64,000 nt of DNA from Vespa crabro (lineage: Eukaryota; Arthropoda; Insecta; Hymenoptera; Vespidae), in contig NC_060963.1 of assembly GCF_910589235.1 (NCBI RefSeq), positions 8,569,501-8,633,500 on the forward strand, given 5' to 3'. The position numbers and the translations under genes were made by a program. This document shows, piece by piece, positions 38,252-51,395 of the stretch (positions are counted from its first letter, which is position 1; each line of letters opens with the position of its first letter). Below the pieces are notes generated by a model, which worked only from the letters and a program-made list of their open reading frames with translations, made no database searches and was not told where the DNA came from.

Positions 38252-39753
38252 ATCATCATCACCGGTGAATTTTGAAGTAGTCGAAAATAAATCGAAAAGA
38301 GGAAAATGATGCTACTTATTCGAAATCTCTTTCTCTTTTTTTCTCTTTGAAAGTTTCTCGCCCGTTCGCGTCAAAGGTCCAACGAGGGATTTCGAAAGCG
38401 CCATGCCAATGGAACGCGAACGGTCCGTAAACGGTTAAGCTGAGCTTAGGCGATGCGCTACCGTGGGTAAAGATTACGGCCGAACGATTTTCCTGTGGTT
38501 CTCAAGAACGTGCGTATTTAGATACATACGTGCGTGAGTTGCGACGAACCATGTGTCGTCGGGTTAGAGAAGAGATCAACGTTCCAACGTGAAATCTCTC
38601 GACGTTATAGAAGTGCTCGAAGATATATAGATATATATAGTATACTACATGAATTCTCCGGTGTAATGCTCGTAGGAAACTGAGGGTGATTCCCTACGGC
38701 GTGGATCCTGGATGACGATGACAAGGGCCGACAGTCTTTCCAAACACAAGTTCGTAAACGTCTGCTCGCGTTTCATGCCAGACATGAAGCGACTTTTAAC
38801 TCGGGAAACGTCCAACGAGAATCGAGACTTAACTTTTAAACTAAACTTGCTTTTAGTTTAACATTGACTGTTATCTCGATTATTGTTTAGAATTTATATT
38901 ATTTCGAATATTTTTTCCGATAGAATTCAATGTATCTGTAAGATTACTTATCGTTTGGAGGCATGTGAAGAATAATAGGGTGCACATCTCTATCGAGTCA
39001 CCTACGCGTATCCACTACTCACTCGAGTGCTTCCATTATTGGATTCTTCCAGTCAATAAACTAAATAATATGATACGTCCGAGAAAATCGTAAGAGATCG
39101 TATGTGAATCGAATTAGGAGGGTTCATATAATATCGTTCTTATAGATATCGAGAATCTCAAGAAAATCTTTTCTTCTGGTAGATTATTAGATGTTTTGAT
39201 TTACATGAAATGTTTTATGCTCGAACGATTTCACTATACCGATAATAATAACCGAGAGAAAACGAGAAATTTCGAGGGGTCTTCGACGGTATGTATTATT
39301 ATATCTTCCATCGGGGATGAATAGTTCGATCCGATTTAGGTTCGTTTCACGGTACAACCCTTTTTACAGGCTCCATTTCCAAAAGTACCGACTATCCTGG
39401 ACGACAAACGACAACAACAAGAAGATTTGCTTGGGATACCGTCACAAGGCTTAAAGTATACACGGATTATCTTGCTCTAATACCACTAATACTTTGCCTT
39501 TGCTCTTTAGGTATTAAAGGAGAATTTACTTACTAGATTTTGGTATAAATTGTAACCAACCCACAACTTTATAGTCAGCGATCCATCTAACATTTTTCAT
39601 TTTTCTTTTTCACATTTCTAGATAGATAACTATTTCGAAAACAACATAAAAAATCTGTTATTTAACTAGCAATTATGTTTAATTTCATCTCGAATCGTAT
39701 TAACGAGAATTCACTCTAAATTATTTTCCGAGCATAATTTCATAGAAAGTTTG

Positions 39754-39789
<36 letters not shown>
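39754..39789. repeat. (CT)n microsatellite
   Basis: Short CT run. Confidence 0.9.
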
Positions 39790-39791
<2 letters not shown>

Positions 39792-40147
39792 TTTAACAAG
39801 ATAGAACGCAAGGAAAGTCGAAAGCTTCGATTTGAGTTTCGCGGTTAGATTTAACGGAGGCATATGTCAATGTTTGCCTTCTGGCACACACGCTTTACGC
39901 TCATCTGGTTACTTTGCTCAGTCGGACCCCTCTTTTCGTTCAGATGACCACGAATCGACGACCCCATGGAGGAGGAACCCTCCTAGTTTCAAACTACCGG
40001 GCGTGAGAGAAATGGGGTATGAAGCGAGCAATGACTTACGTACGCTTTTACACGCGTAACATTAATTATACTATCGACTATCGAAAATGATTTAATCGAT
40101 ACTTTAATAGCCACGAATAATGACAAAATATATATGATTTATGAATA

Positions 40148-40473
40148 ATTGTGATTTTATTCTAATAAATTCCTTACTTACAACAGTATTTATTTATCAA
40201 TGAACTTAATTATAACTGAAAATCATACAAATTTTGATTGTAAAATATTGTATTTATCGAAATGTTACATACATAAATAAATACTTTTTTATTGTAATTA
40301 ACTTCTTACTTACAAAAGCATTTAAACTTATTTATCAACGAATTGCAAAATGATAAACTTAAGAATTCTAATTACATAATATTGTATTTATAGGGTCGGT
40401 ATCTACATAAATATGCTTTTTTATTGTAATAAATTTGTTATTTATGATGACAATATTATTTATGAATCAATAC

Positions 40474-40475
<2 letters not shown>
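40148..40475 (+). repeat. Diverged tandem array, ~2.4 units of 132-143 bp
   Basis: Units start near 40148, 40291 and 40423 with ATTGT(A/G)AT followed by TAA(T/C)AA(A/C)TT. Units 1 and 2 share CTTACTTACAA, ATTTATCAA, ATATTGTATTTAT and the ATACATAAAT-like block before a run of Ts. Confidence 0.65.

Positions 40476-40478
<3 letters not shown>

Positions 40479-40520
<42 letters not shown>
40479..40520. repeat. (TA)n array
   Basis: About 21 uninterrupted TA units. Confidence 0.95.
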
Positions 40521-40523
<3 letters not shown>

Positions 40524-41630
40524 CATATGTCTTAATACGTTAAAAACTTAACTAAGTCGATTAACCGTTTGGATTACGAGAGAAAGGATTCCTACGTTGA
40601 TTACTTGACATCGCGAGACGAAGTACGCAAATAATTGAAAACCTTGGCATTGTCTTAAGGTGGTGCACAAAATACTCCCGTTGAAAGTGAGAACCGTTCA
40701 GACGTTGGTTCGTCAAACAGGGTAGAGAGAAGGCTGGTGCGAAATGGTAAAGTTGCGTCGGGTGTCGAAAGCTTTTAACTAGTGATGGCTCTGATCCTAC
40801 GTACGAATGATCAAACGATTTTCCAATGGCTTCTTTGAGATCATTAAATCGAAGAAACTATTGATAAATCAAAAAATATAAGATTATAGTGACAATAAGT
40901 TCTAATTTGTGAAAATTATTTAAATATTCGATATTATATTAATGATTAAAATCTCGTTACAGTCTTATCTATTATAAAAAAGAAACTTAAAATATTTCTT
41001 AAACCGTAATTGATTATCGATAAATCTAAATTCAATGTGATTCGTACACTTTGTATATTTTTATTTATGTTTAAAGAAAAAGACAAGGAAATAACCATTT
41101 TCTTGTAAGCAGAAAGAATTACCGAAAAATTGAGAAATGTAAAATAACAATAACAGTAGATTATATCTGAGAAAATGATTCAAATTTTCAATATTAAAAG
41201 AATTCAAATCGTTTTTTTCTTGTTCATTATAACAAAAAAAAATAAAAAAAAAGAGAAAAAAATTAATAAAAACAAATCTTGTTGAAATAGTGATAAATTA
41301 TATAGATGAAAATAAATTCAAAATGATTTTTACATTTTTTATACATTCGTATTTACGTTTAAAAAAGAAATCGTTGTATTTGATCGTAGAGACTAAAAAG
41401 TAGTTTTCGAGTTCAGGCTCGAACGCTGTTCGCTATTGCCCCTAGATTTCGAGGAGACAAGGTGTGAATAGAGCGTTCTCGGTAATGAGGAACCTACTGG
41501 CCAAGCAGCCAACCATTCTCCAGCCCATCCATCTAGCCAACCCCGTGGTTTCATCCCCCATGCACATCCTCCATCCATTTTCCTACTATCCCTTCTCGTT
41601 TCAAGCTCCCCTCTCTCATCTCATTCTCGC

Positions 41631-41717
41631 TTCCTCTCTCTCTTTTTTTCTTTCTCTCTCTCTCTCTCTCTCTCTCTTTTTCTCTCTCCCTCTCTCTCTC
41701 TCTTTCTTTTTCTCTAT
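41631..41717. repeat. (CT)n microsatellite
   Basis: CT run with T-rich interruptions. Confidence 0.9.
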
Positions 41718-42094
41718 ACATCTTCTTCTCTTTCTGTCTACCCTCCAGGCGTTACTACCAGTACAGAGCAACGCACTGTACATCCCCTTCCATTTCTCTT
41801 CGTGTGGTTTCTTCGCACCACAGCCTCCATTTTAACCTCTGTTGGTCGAGCAAAGGCAAAGGATGTGTTCTCCGCCTCTCTTCAAAGTAGAACGCATACA
41901 AAGTACCTGCCTATCTACCTACCAGGAGCCATAGAGAGAAAACAGACTATAAGGAAACAGTCTCGCTAGCGCATGGCTTTAACGAAAAGAATAACAATTT
42001 CCCTTTTTCCCGCGTCCGATAAGATTGTTCGCACAAGGAAGGTAAGCAAGATCGAATCAAACCCTGTGTCTCGCGATAAGCGTCTACGTTCTTA

Positions 42095-42175
42095 TATACA
42101 TGCGTACATACATGTGTGCGTGTGCGTGTGCGTGTCGTGTACGTACGTGTGTATACATATATAGATATATACTTA
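42095..42175. repeat. Alternating (TG/CG/TA) stretch
   Basis: GTGTGCGTGTGCGTG core between TACA and TATA units; strongly alternating purine-pyrimidine. Confidence 0.6.
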
Positions 42176-43071
42176 TACATAGGCGGAGTCTTCTTTTGCT
42201 ACCGTACGAATATCAAAAGAAAAAGAAGAGGATGCGTTGGAATAAAATCTTGGAGTTTCAAAGTAAACGAGCCTCTCGATTCTCTGATCGACGTTAATAC
42301 GTTTCATGGCGATCTTGCAGAGACAGATTGAGAGAAGGAAAAGGAGAAATGGAGCAGTGGTAGGAGTGGGGAGTATCCGGACTAACAGATATCATTGAAA
42401 AAGAATTCTTCTCCAAGAGAGTAGTAGAAAGAGAGTCGAGGCACGGCGATGGTAAGTTGAAAGGATTCCGCGGATTAAGGCGTGATAACGAGCTTCGCTC
42501 ACTCTTGAAAAGCCGATCCTTAAGAGGATCACGAACCACCATCACTTCTACTATCACCACTACTACCAGCAACACCATTACCATGCACCAAGTAACGTCG
42601 ACATCGCAAGCGACTCTAGCGATTGGCTGATTATCCACCAAAGTATTACGCTGATTTATTGTTTTCTCTATCTGACACTTCACTAGGGAAGCTAAGAGAT
42701 CCTTCAGAACTCTGGTTGACACCCTTCGGCGAGATACGGGGAGAAAGAGAAAGATGAAAGTTCGCTTCTTCTCTTAGCCGAAGTGACAGAGAAATAATGT
42801 TTTTGTTTAACATTACCAATGTACAAAGAGAAAATATTTTTATTATCTTCTTTTTCTTTTTTTTTCACTTAACTCAGCGCTGCAATTAGAGAACTAAAAC
42901 GAACGATACTTTTCTTTTCATCTTTACTCAAATTGAGCTTGGATATCTTCGGTCAAGTAAGAATTATTCATTCAACAACGACAACAACGGCGACTACGAC
43001 GACGACTTGATTTATTTTGTAGGAAAGGTAAAAGAAGAAAAATCGCCTCAAATCCACTCCACTGGAGACGT

Positions 43072-43088
43072 TTAATTTACAGGTGAGT
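43072..43088 (+). other. Juxtaposed 3'/5' splice-site sequence (ratchet-like)
   Basis: TTTAATTTACAG ending at 43082 is immediately followed by GTGAGT (43083-43088). An acceptor fused to a donor is the signature of recursive splice sites known in long insect introns. The pyrimidine tract is modest and no host gene is identified. Confidence 0.2.
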
Positions 43089-43792
43089 AAAACTCTCCCT
43101 TTCGAATTATTCACGTCTGCTTCTAGAACTAATAACGATCCTTCGAAAATTTCATCATTAATCGCTATAACTCTCCTCGAATTCTTTTCTCTTATCCCTC
43201 TTATAAATATCTTGAAAAGAGAAGGAACTATTTGACGTGTCGATTAAATCAAAACTATACCACTTTCGACATCGTCCTCGATGGTACAATGTGTTGATGG
43301 AGAAGGACACCCTATCGAAAGACAATGGCCTGTGAGGTCCCTACGAAGGGCTCTGCCTGCCTACCTCATATCCACGTCGTGTCACCTATTATAGTGTTAA
43401 CAGCTAATCGTAGAACAACCCTTGTTCCGGTGCAAGCAAGTTAGGAGATTTCCGAGAGATAAAATAACGAAGACGATATATATGAAATCATTTCAAGAAA
43501 CGTTTGATAAATCCTTCAGTAAGATAATAAGATAATAAGAAGATAAAAAGAAGAAGAAGAAAATGAAAGGAAAGTATCGTTCGGTCAGTTGGTTAATCAG
43601 CTCTTATACGATAATGGTACGAATTGTTGAAAGACTAGGAACTCCCCCTTCTCCACTTTCCTCATTCCTTCTCCTTCACCTTCTCTTCCTTCTCCTCCTC
43701 TTCTTCCTCTTATTTCTTCAACGGTAGACTCTCGAAGAGACGAAGGGTAGGACAGATTGTTATACCTAAATAAATCGAGGGATTGTTTGCAG

Positions 43793-43943
43793 TGGCATCG
43801 TTTTACGCATGATGCCGCGCTCGTTCTTTATTCCTTTCTCGATTCTCGAGAGTCGATGCCACTTGAGCGAGCTGGAGTGTAAGCGAATGCTTACGAAAGA
43901 GCGCGAGCGAGAGGGATTGCATGAGTATAGCGACGTGATTCGA
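43793..43943 (+). other. Exon-like island between AG acceptor and GTAAGC donor
   Basis: A 151-bp GC-richer stretch preceded by TTTGCAG (to 43792) and followed by GTAAGC (from 43944). One forward frame is open throughout, but the encoded peptide is unrecognised and the polypyrimidine tract is weak. It could be a chance arrangement. Confidence 0.15.
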
Positions 43944-44060
43944 GGTAAGCTCACTCTCTCGGTCACCACCACCTCCTCACCTCCCTTTCTGAGCTTTGAT
44001 CTGTGCCGGCAAATCTCTGAAAACTACCCCCGATACCCGTACATACGTGCATTCTATATA

Positions 44061-44286
44061 TAGGGTGGAACATTTAAATAGGAATGTCTCGATGTTTTCG
44101 TATCTACCTACAATCAGAGACGAAAGTATTTGTACAATAGAAATACGAAAACACGTCTACGATAACAATCGTTTCTTATCATTTTAGAATATATTATACT
44201 GATATAAAAATTATAGATACGTTTTATTTATATATAAACTATGCAAATAAAATATTTGATTGTTCTAGTTTAAATTCATCACCCTA
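44061..44286. mobile_element. Possible miniature inverted-repeat element, ~226 bp
   Basis: The left end TAGGGTGGAACATTTAAA faces a right end that reads TAGGGTGATGAATTTAAA in reverse complement (14 of 18 match). TA repeats flank both sides, so a TA duplication is possible but hard to prove. Internally, GTTTTCGTAT and ATACGAAAAC form a further inverted pair. Confidence 0.4.
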
Positions 44287-45192
44287 TATACCTATCATAC
44301 TATACCCTCTTTCACCCACTTGGACTTGGATTCAACAGAGACTCGCGACCACTCTTCCTCATTCTCCTCGGCATTACTACTCGTCGCGTTACATCGTCAT
44401 CGTCGGCAAAGGAATGACGCCCGCAATGCGCAATTGTCCTTCGCATTCCACCTCGAACCACTTCACTAAGAAGGAGAAAGTCGAGTGGCCCACCGTCAAA
44501 GCTGCCATGTAAAAGAACGCTGCATCCTTTCTTTTTTTCCTTTTTCCTTCCTTTTCTTTTTTCTTTCTTTTTCAATTTCGTCTTTGGCTCATCAAAACGA
44601 ACATTACTGTCTCTAGTTATGGAAATTTGGACGATGACTTTGAGATTTTCTGAAAACTCGTCTGTTTCATGAGAAGAATGTTGAAAAATAGTAAGAAATG
44701 TGATTTTTTTCTGAGCAACATTTATTTATTTTCGATTTAAAATGTGTTGTGTGGTATTTAAATTAAAATAATGTGGTATTTAAATTAAAAACATAAAAGA
44801 AAATTGTACTATCGAACATATATAAAAACAGAAAGGTTCTCGTATCCATTCGATCGAACTTGGCTCAAACGAAATTCGACGAAATTCGACGAATCATCGC
44901 GTTATATTCTATGTATGTATGCCTGTATCAAATATTCAATATCGGCTTTTCAAATGTAAAATTCATACCTACAATTTTTCTCAATAAGCACGGAGTAATA
45001 AGAAAGACTTAATAATTTTCTAGAAAGCAGATCTCTCCAAATTCCTAGGAACACTCTTTTTACATATTCTTGTATATTCATCTGGTAATGAACCTCATGT
45101 GAAATACTTAACGAAAAAAAGTCATTATTTTCTGAAAACAAAAGTAAGGAATGAAAAAGAAAAGAAAAGGAAAAAGAAAAGAAAAATGAAAA

Positions 45193-45219
45193 AAGAAAAA
45201 AGGAAAGAGAAAGAGAGAA

Positions 45220-45266
<47 letters not shown>
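45193..45266. repeat. (GA)n microsatellite
   Basis: A-rich purine run leading into about 20 GA units. Confidence 0.95.
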
Positions 45267-45267
<1 letters not shown>

Positions 45268-45660
45268 GTAATCACACCTGGGTCCGACTTAAGGGACGAC
45301 AATTAGATGGCGTGGCCCCCGTTGAAAGTTCGCTCGGCCTGTAGGTTCTCCATATTCATGGGAGATCAGCGCGCGTTTAGTCGGGGGATGCCGGTGAGTT
45401 GATCAAAGAAAAGGCTCGACTACGAAAGCAAGCCGAAGTCCTCACAGCCCCTACAAACCTTTCTCTCTTTATTACTCAAACAACATCGGCCATCGGAACT
45501 CTCGTGAAAGCCGAAGGCTCAACTGTACACTTTTCAAATAATGATCCCGTCGTATTGTATACCTTTGCATTTTTGCATTAACGACGCGCGGACCTTTCTT
45601 TTAATGTTTCGAGATCAACGATGGAGGCAAAGTAAAAGTACGAACTTTATTTGTATCCCT

Positions 45661-45672
45661 TTATCTCTTTCT

Positions 45673-45719
<47 letters not shown>

Positions 45720-45726
45720 CTCTCTT
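45661..45726. repeat. (CT)n microsatellite
   Basis: CT run with a pure core of about 19 units. Confidence 0.95.
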
Positions 45727-46866
45727 TAATAAATATCAAATTTTTCTTCTTTAATAGAGAAACAACGATGAACGAAGATGTCTGATGCAAGACGATATTC
45801 ATTAACAAATTTTCTTCAGAATTTTTTTGTATCAGCTAATGGACAGTCTCCGACCTTATGTTTGTCCTTTATATGATTTATAAACATATTATAGTTCAGA
45901 CGGAAGCAATCTGTTCTCTGGAAGATCGTTTAGATTGTTTTTTAGATAAAGGTAACAAACGTGATTAAAGAGAATAGTTAAATGGTTAGCGAGTATCCGA
46001 CGCTAAGTAAACGGCTTACGTTCGTTATTATATTACTTGTTACGTTCGGTGCAGTTCTCTCAACGAGTTGGACAAGTCGATGACGTTGGAAAAAAAACGT
46101 TGTTCTAAGAAAAACTACGAGATCTTATCTGTGTGTCGATTCTTAAGTGGTAGTGGAAGTACTGCGTCGACACTTTGATTAAAATGAAATTAAACGCACT
46201 TTTCCTCATCCAACCGAATGAGACAAGATAGAAACGCAAGTAACGCAAGTAACGCAAGAAAGAAAAGGATAGAAGAAAAGAGGAGAAGAGAAGAGAAGAA
46301 GATCCGAGAGAAAAGCCGAACGACACGCACACGCTTGCGAAAGAGGCCACCGGCGCCATTTAATTACGCCTTGAAAAGGTTGGTAGGTTGGAAGGTTGGA
46401 AGGTTTCTAGGTAGATGTATTAGTAATAGTAGTAGTAGTGATAGTAGCAGAAGCAGCAGCAGGAGCAGAGATAACGACAATACTAATGATAAAATGCTCA
46501 TGGTAGTAGTCAAACCCGAATGTATACTTACTTCCGTCCTTGCGGACCTCTACGACCGTTCCTCCTGACTTCATCCACCAGTGCAAACATGAATATGAAA
46601 GGTTGAGTTGCCCCTTTGGTTCAAGATTTCTCTGTTCATCTACGTTTTTTGCCAGCGCCGCCACCAACACTACCATAACCATTATTATCAACAGTAGCAG
46701 ACGACACCGTAAGACTATGATAAAATTTACTCGTCTCTTCCAAACTTGAAAGATTACCGTTATCCTGCAAAAGCCATGGCGACCATCACGTAAATTGAAA
46801 GCGTACCCTCACCCCTACGTAAGTCCAGCTCTCTTTCCTCTTCAATCTCGAGAGCCCGCTCTCGAG

Positions 46867-46970
46867 TCTCTATCTCTTTTTTTTTCTTTCTTTCTCTTCA
46901 TCTCTCTCTCTCTCTCTCTCTCTTTCTTTCACTCTCTCTCTCTCTCTCTCTTTCTCTCTTTCTCTTCAAC
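46867..46970. repeat. (CT)n microsatellite
   Basis: Two CT blocks split by TTTCTTTCA. It is the last CT tract before the AT-rich part begins. Confidence 0.9.
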
Positions 46971-48348
46971 CTAAATATGTAACTACTTTCCGATATAAAC
47001 TTTCAGCCAACCCCTATTACCGAATATTTCAACCCCTAAGTTTATACCGACAACCGACTTGTTTGAATAAGAGACTACGGATGAAATCTTTGCGAAATCG
47101 ATTTTAAGCTACTTATATATATTCTAATAAAAATATTTTTTAATTCATGCGATGAAGAAAACAGATATACTTTTTGAATTTGTCATTTTTTTTATTATCA
47201 TTTAAAAATAAATCTAAACAATAAATTATATGAATAAATGATTATATGGAGTAGTATGTCAATAATTTGCAACGTGTCAATAGATAAAACGATGTGAGTT
47301 AATTCATCAATAATTCACAATATTAATTCCATTAATGAAACGATTTAATGATAATAAACTTCTTTATATGAAAAAACTTTATGGTTAGATCTTTTATTTG
47401 GTAAGTTATCGATATTAAACTCATTTATTTAAACTTAATTACTCAGTACATTGACCTATGTTGTATGAATAATATTAATCATCGTAAACTAACAGTTATT
47501 CCCAGTAGTGTCACTCTTACGTTTTCTGAATAAATCCATACATTCATTAGCACCGTATAGCGCCATCTATTAATTTATTAGAGTGAAGAATCTATAATAT
47601 TGATATCATATCAACAAATAATCTAACATACCGACATTAATTAAAAAAATTATTCGAAGATATAGTCATTATAAAATAATCGAATAATCTGAATAATTAA
47701 TAGAATAATTTGATATATTGATAACATATTAAGAGAGCAATCTGAAATACCGACATTAATCAACAAAGAAATCTGAAATACCGATATTCCCTCAATAAAG
47801 TATATACAATATATTTTTAAGGCTGTTCATTATCATTTGTTCGAAACATGTGTGATTTCAGCGACAGATATGGACAAAATATGAACTACAAATCAAGCAA
47901 GAATGACTGTTTCCACTGTATGTATCGTATCGGTGTATAAGCTTATATTATTCCCCTTTCACGCATTCATAATAATTGATTTCGTTAAGGTAGGGTAAGT
48001 AGTTTAGTAGCTGTGAACTCACACTTTTCAGTTTCAGATGTATATCTTTCTTTAAGGATACCATGCATCCGTGGTAGATACGATGTCGATACGCATTTGT
48101 TTTACGATAAATGCATAGAAAATAATAAATATAATTGACACATAAGAATTAATATATAAATCTACAACAAAAAATAAGAATTTGTCGAATATTTTCTTAA
48201 AAATAACTACTGAATATTTATATATTATATTATTTTAATACAAATTAAAAAATGAGTTCATGTCCACATTACCTATAAAATATAACTCTTAGCACTTTTT
48301 TTACGTGGTTTTAATACTGTTATTATTAATACTACTACTATTAATACT

Positions 48349-48382
48349 ATTACGGATAATAATAATAACAATAATATAATAC

Positions 48383-48416
<34 letters not shown>

Positions 48417-48435
48417 TTAATAATAATAATAATAA
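48349..48435. repeat. (AAT)n array
   Basis: AAT trinucleotides with AAC and ATA variants. Confidence 0.9.
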
Positions 48436-48475
48436 AAATTTACTTAAATATTACTTATATCTAGATATTTTTTAA

Positions 48476-48652
48476 TACGTTGCCAAACACTTTTAATTTG
48501 ACGATCGCGCTCAGAAACACGTTTTTTTTCAATTGTTTATGACTGCCATTAGAAATTGAGCGTCGGTTGTCATGTGTAAGACTGCTGTAGCCGTCATTTA
48601 TCTACATATCGCCAAAAATTGGACGGCTATAGCATTCATTTGCTGCAACGTA
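48476..48652. mobile_element. TTAA-flanked piggyBac-like miniature element, 177 bp
   Basis: TTAA flanks both sides (48472-48475, 48653-48656), the target duplication of piggyBac elements. The ends are inverted: left TACGTTGCCAAACA, right TACGTTGCAGCAAA in reverse complement, with TACGTTGC identical. Inside, GCTGTAGCCGTC pairs with GACGGCTATAGC (11 of 12). There is no coding capacity. Terminal YACRTTG is shared with the element at 61603-62057. Confidence 0.6.
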
Positions 48653-48940
48653 TTAATACATTTTATATTATAATAGTAAAGACAAATTAGCTTTGTCTGA
48701 CTATGAGTAAGAAACGGTAGGGAAACAAATCATAAGGTAGTAAAATAAGGAGAAATGGTAGCGGACGAAAACAAAAAAAACGTTTCGTACTTTTCTTCAT
48801 ACGTCATTTGTATCAGATGTGTCGAAATTATCACGGACACGATTTGCATATATTTCAATATCTGATGTATACAATATAAGTATATTCTTCTGTTTCTTCT
48901 TATTACTGTTTTTATTACTATATTATTACATTACATATTA

Positions 48941-48992
48941 TTATAGTAATAGTAATAGTAATAGTATAGTAATAGTAATAGTAATAGTAATA
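48941..48992. repeat. (ATAGTA)n array
   Basis: Six-base unit ATAGTA with one three-base slip. Confidence 0.9.
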
Positions 48993-51353
48993 ATATGAAC
49001 TTCTACAGAGGAAACCATAACAAAATAGCACTGGAAAAACATTTCGTAGAGGATGTGCAAACGAATTCATGTTTTGATCTTTAGTAAAAATAATCTATAA
49101 TATATATGTTCACTAATTATTAATTTTTAAAAAATAATCGACAAATGTATATACTTTATATGCATTTGTTATCGAACAAAATTATACTGCTTCTGTGCCC
49201 TATTTAGCACAGAACAGCGCGAAATTTACGTCAACTATCACTGAAGGAAATAAATATAAGAAATTGGATAGTAATACCTTACTAAATTATCAAATAAAGA
49301 AAAACAAAATTAAATTAATTCATTATTTTAGTTTACATCGATATAACAAAAAAAAACATTTATAGTCTCAATACTTGGATACTCGAAAATCATTTATAGC
49401 CTCAAGAACCTACCAATTCCTGAATTACGAATCTAGATGCTTATCAATGACATACACGTTGTTTGTGGGGTCTTTATCTTATTAGTCAATACAATCTAAA
49501 AGAAACTACAAATTTTTCCAAAATTTAACAATAATGTAGAAATTCAGTACCCTTGACATAAACAATTAGACATATATATTTTTATTTTTACCATAGAATC
49601 GTCTGTCCAAAGCTTATTAAAATGATCGAGTGAATTACCATAACTTGTCCGTACGAGGATCGTGAAACTTTTCTTTTTCTTTACATTTCTTTATGTTCGG
49701 AAATGTTCAAAAAATTTGAGCATCAGCTATTTATGCATTAACCAAACAAGTAATCGCTACTCCACGGCGTAGAACATATACCATTTAAGTGTATATGAAA
49801 ATCAGTAATGAGAATACGAGCTTCATCTCTTTTACCGCTAATTTCGAGGGGCGCCACAGTACTAAACGTTTTTTTTTCGCGAAAAATGTCGAAAACAGCA
49901 TTTGCCCCATTAGGGAGAACAGAAGTAATTTTTGACTAATTTTGATAAACAAGATCCCATTTTAAAGGCAAAGGTTTAATATACGGCGCCCTTTTGACAG
50001 AGCTTTTTCAAAATATAAACCATTAAAAAATCAAGGATAATAAACAGTCTTAAATATATAAAATTTTTTTGATTGTATCCTTGTTTTGTACACTGATCAG
50101 ACACTTTTCATATACTATGATGTACATAATAATTAATACAAAAATATTGTTAAATTTTTCGATACTATACATTCTAATCCCACTTAAGTAAGAGTTTATT
50201 CAAAAATAATAAGGTACATGTAGACTTGTGCAATGGAACACTGATAATACATAAAGTTGGATTCAATCGACTTATTCGACACATCGTCTCTACAAATAAT
50301 ATCAAAGTATTACAATATATCATCATGAATTGATTTACTAAGTGTTTAGGGCTGAAAGAACGAATCGACCTTTTACTAAGAATATTTATATTATAAATCA
50401 ATACAAAAAAAGCTCTACAGTAACGTATATACAATCAATACTATGGAAATGTAAAGAACCACATTGTAAACAATGCAGCAAGATATAAAAAGCAATATTT
50501 ACCGTACTTTCGTTTGCTGATAAAAAAGAATAGCAAGAAACGAATGGAAATTTTTAATATATTTATTTTTAATATATTTAAACACCAAAATATAGACGAA
50601 TTATTTAGTATTTTATGATACTCTTTATACATTAAAGTATAAAAAAAACGATATACAAAATGTCCAAAATTTTGTACAGAATTCATCGGGAACTATTTTT
50701 CAACTTTAAAACACACGAACATTTAAACTTTATTTATAATAGGAAAAATCTTTCATTAATTCTGCACTACTGAATTAATTCTAATGCATTAAAACTATAA
50801 TAATATAAGTAAGATTAACTTCGTTCTCTTTGTTAAAATAAATCGAATAGAAACGTTAAATGTAAACAAAATTCTGAAACACACTCAGTTAACGTGTAGT
50901 CGTAAACAAAATCAAAAAGAGAAGTGTATATGTATCCATTCGAAGTTTTCGACGTGAATCAAAAGATTCAATCTTCGCGATCAGAATATTTGTTTGCACG
51001 CTCATCCTAGCAAAACACTCCTCTTTAATCGAAAAAACCAGGATAATTTTAGATCGGTTAACGTGGATGTATACAATTTTTATTAAAAATGAAATATGAT
51101 TGGAATCGAAATAAGAAACCTTGGATACATTAATCAATTGTAAAATGTAAAATTGGGCCATATATTATTATTTAATTAAAGTACAAAATCTAAAATAAAT
51201 GTAAAATAAATGTTTTATTAATTCTTTCATTAGGAAAGAAGTGATATATTCGTAAGAAGTTAAATAAAATAACTTACTATGCACGCATGAACGCGCACAC
51301 ACAAACACACATACACTGTATTCACAGTGTTTACACGCGCACGTGTATTTACA

Positions 51354-51355
<2 letters not shown>

Positions 51356-51392
<37 letters not shown>
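51356..51392. repeat. (TA)n array
   Basis: Pure TA run next to an alternating CA/CG stretch (51280-51355). Confidence 0.95.

Positions 51393-51395
<3 letters not shown>

Larger units (their letters stand above)
44287..46979. other. Gene-free stretch
   Basis: Contains GA (45193-45266) and CT (45661-45726, 46867-46970) tracts, an AGT/AGC trinucleotide patch near 46425-46475 and CpG-richer pieces. No supportable gene. Confidence 0.5.

Noticed and set aside
37741..38262. Poly-Ile/Thr and poly-Leu frames
   Set aside because: Direct translation of the TTA/TTGTTA array.
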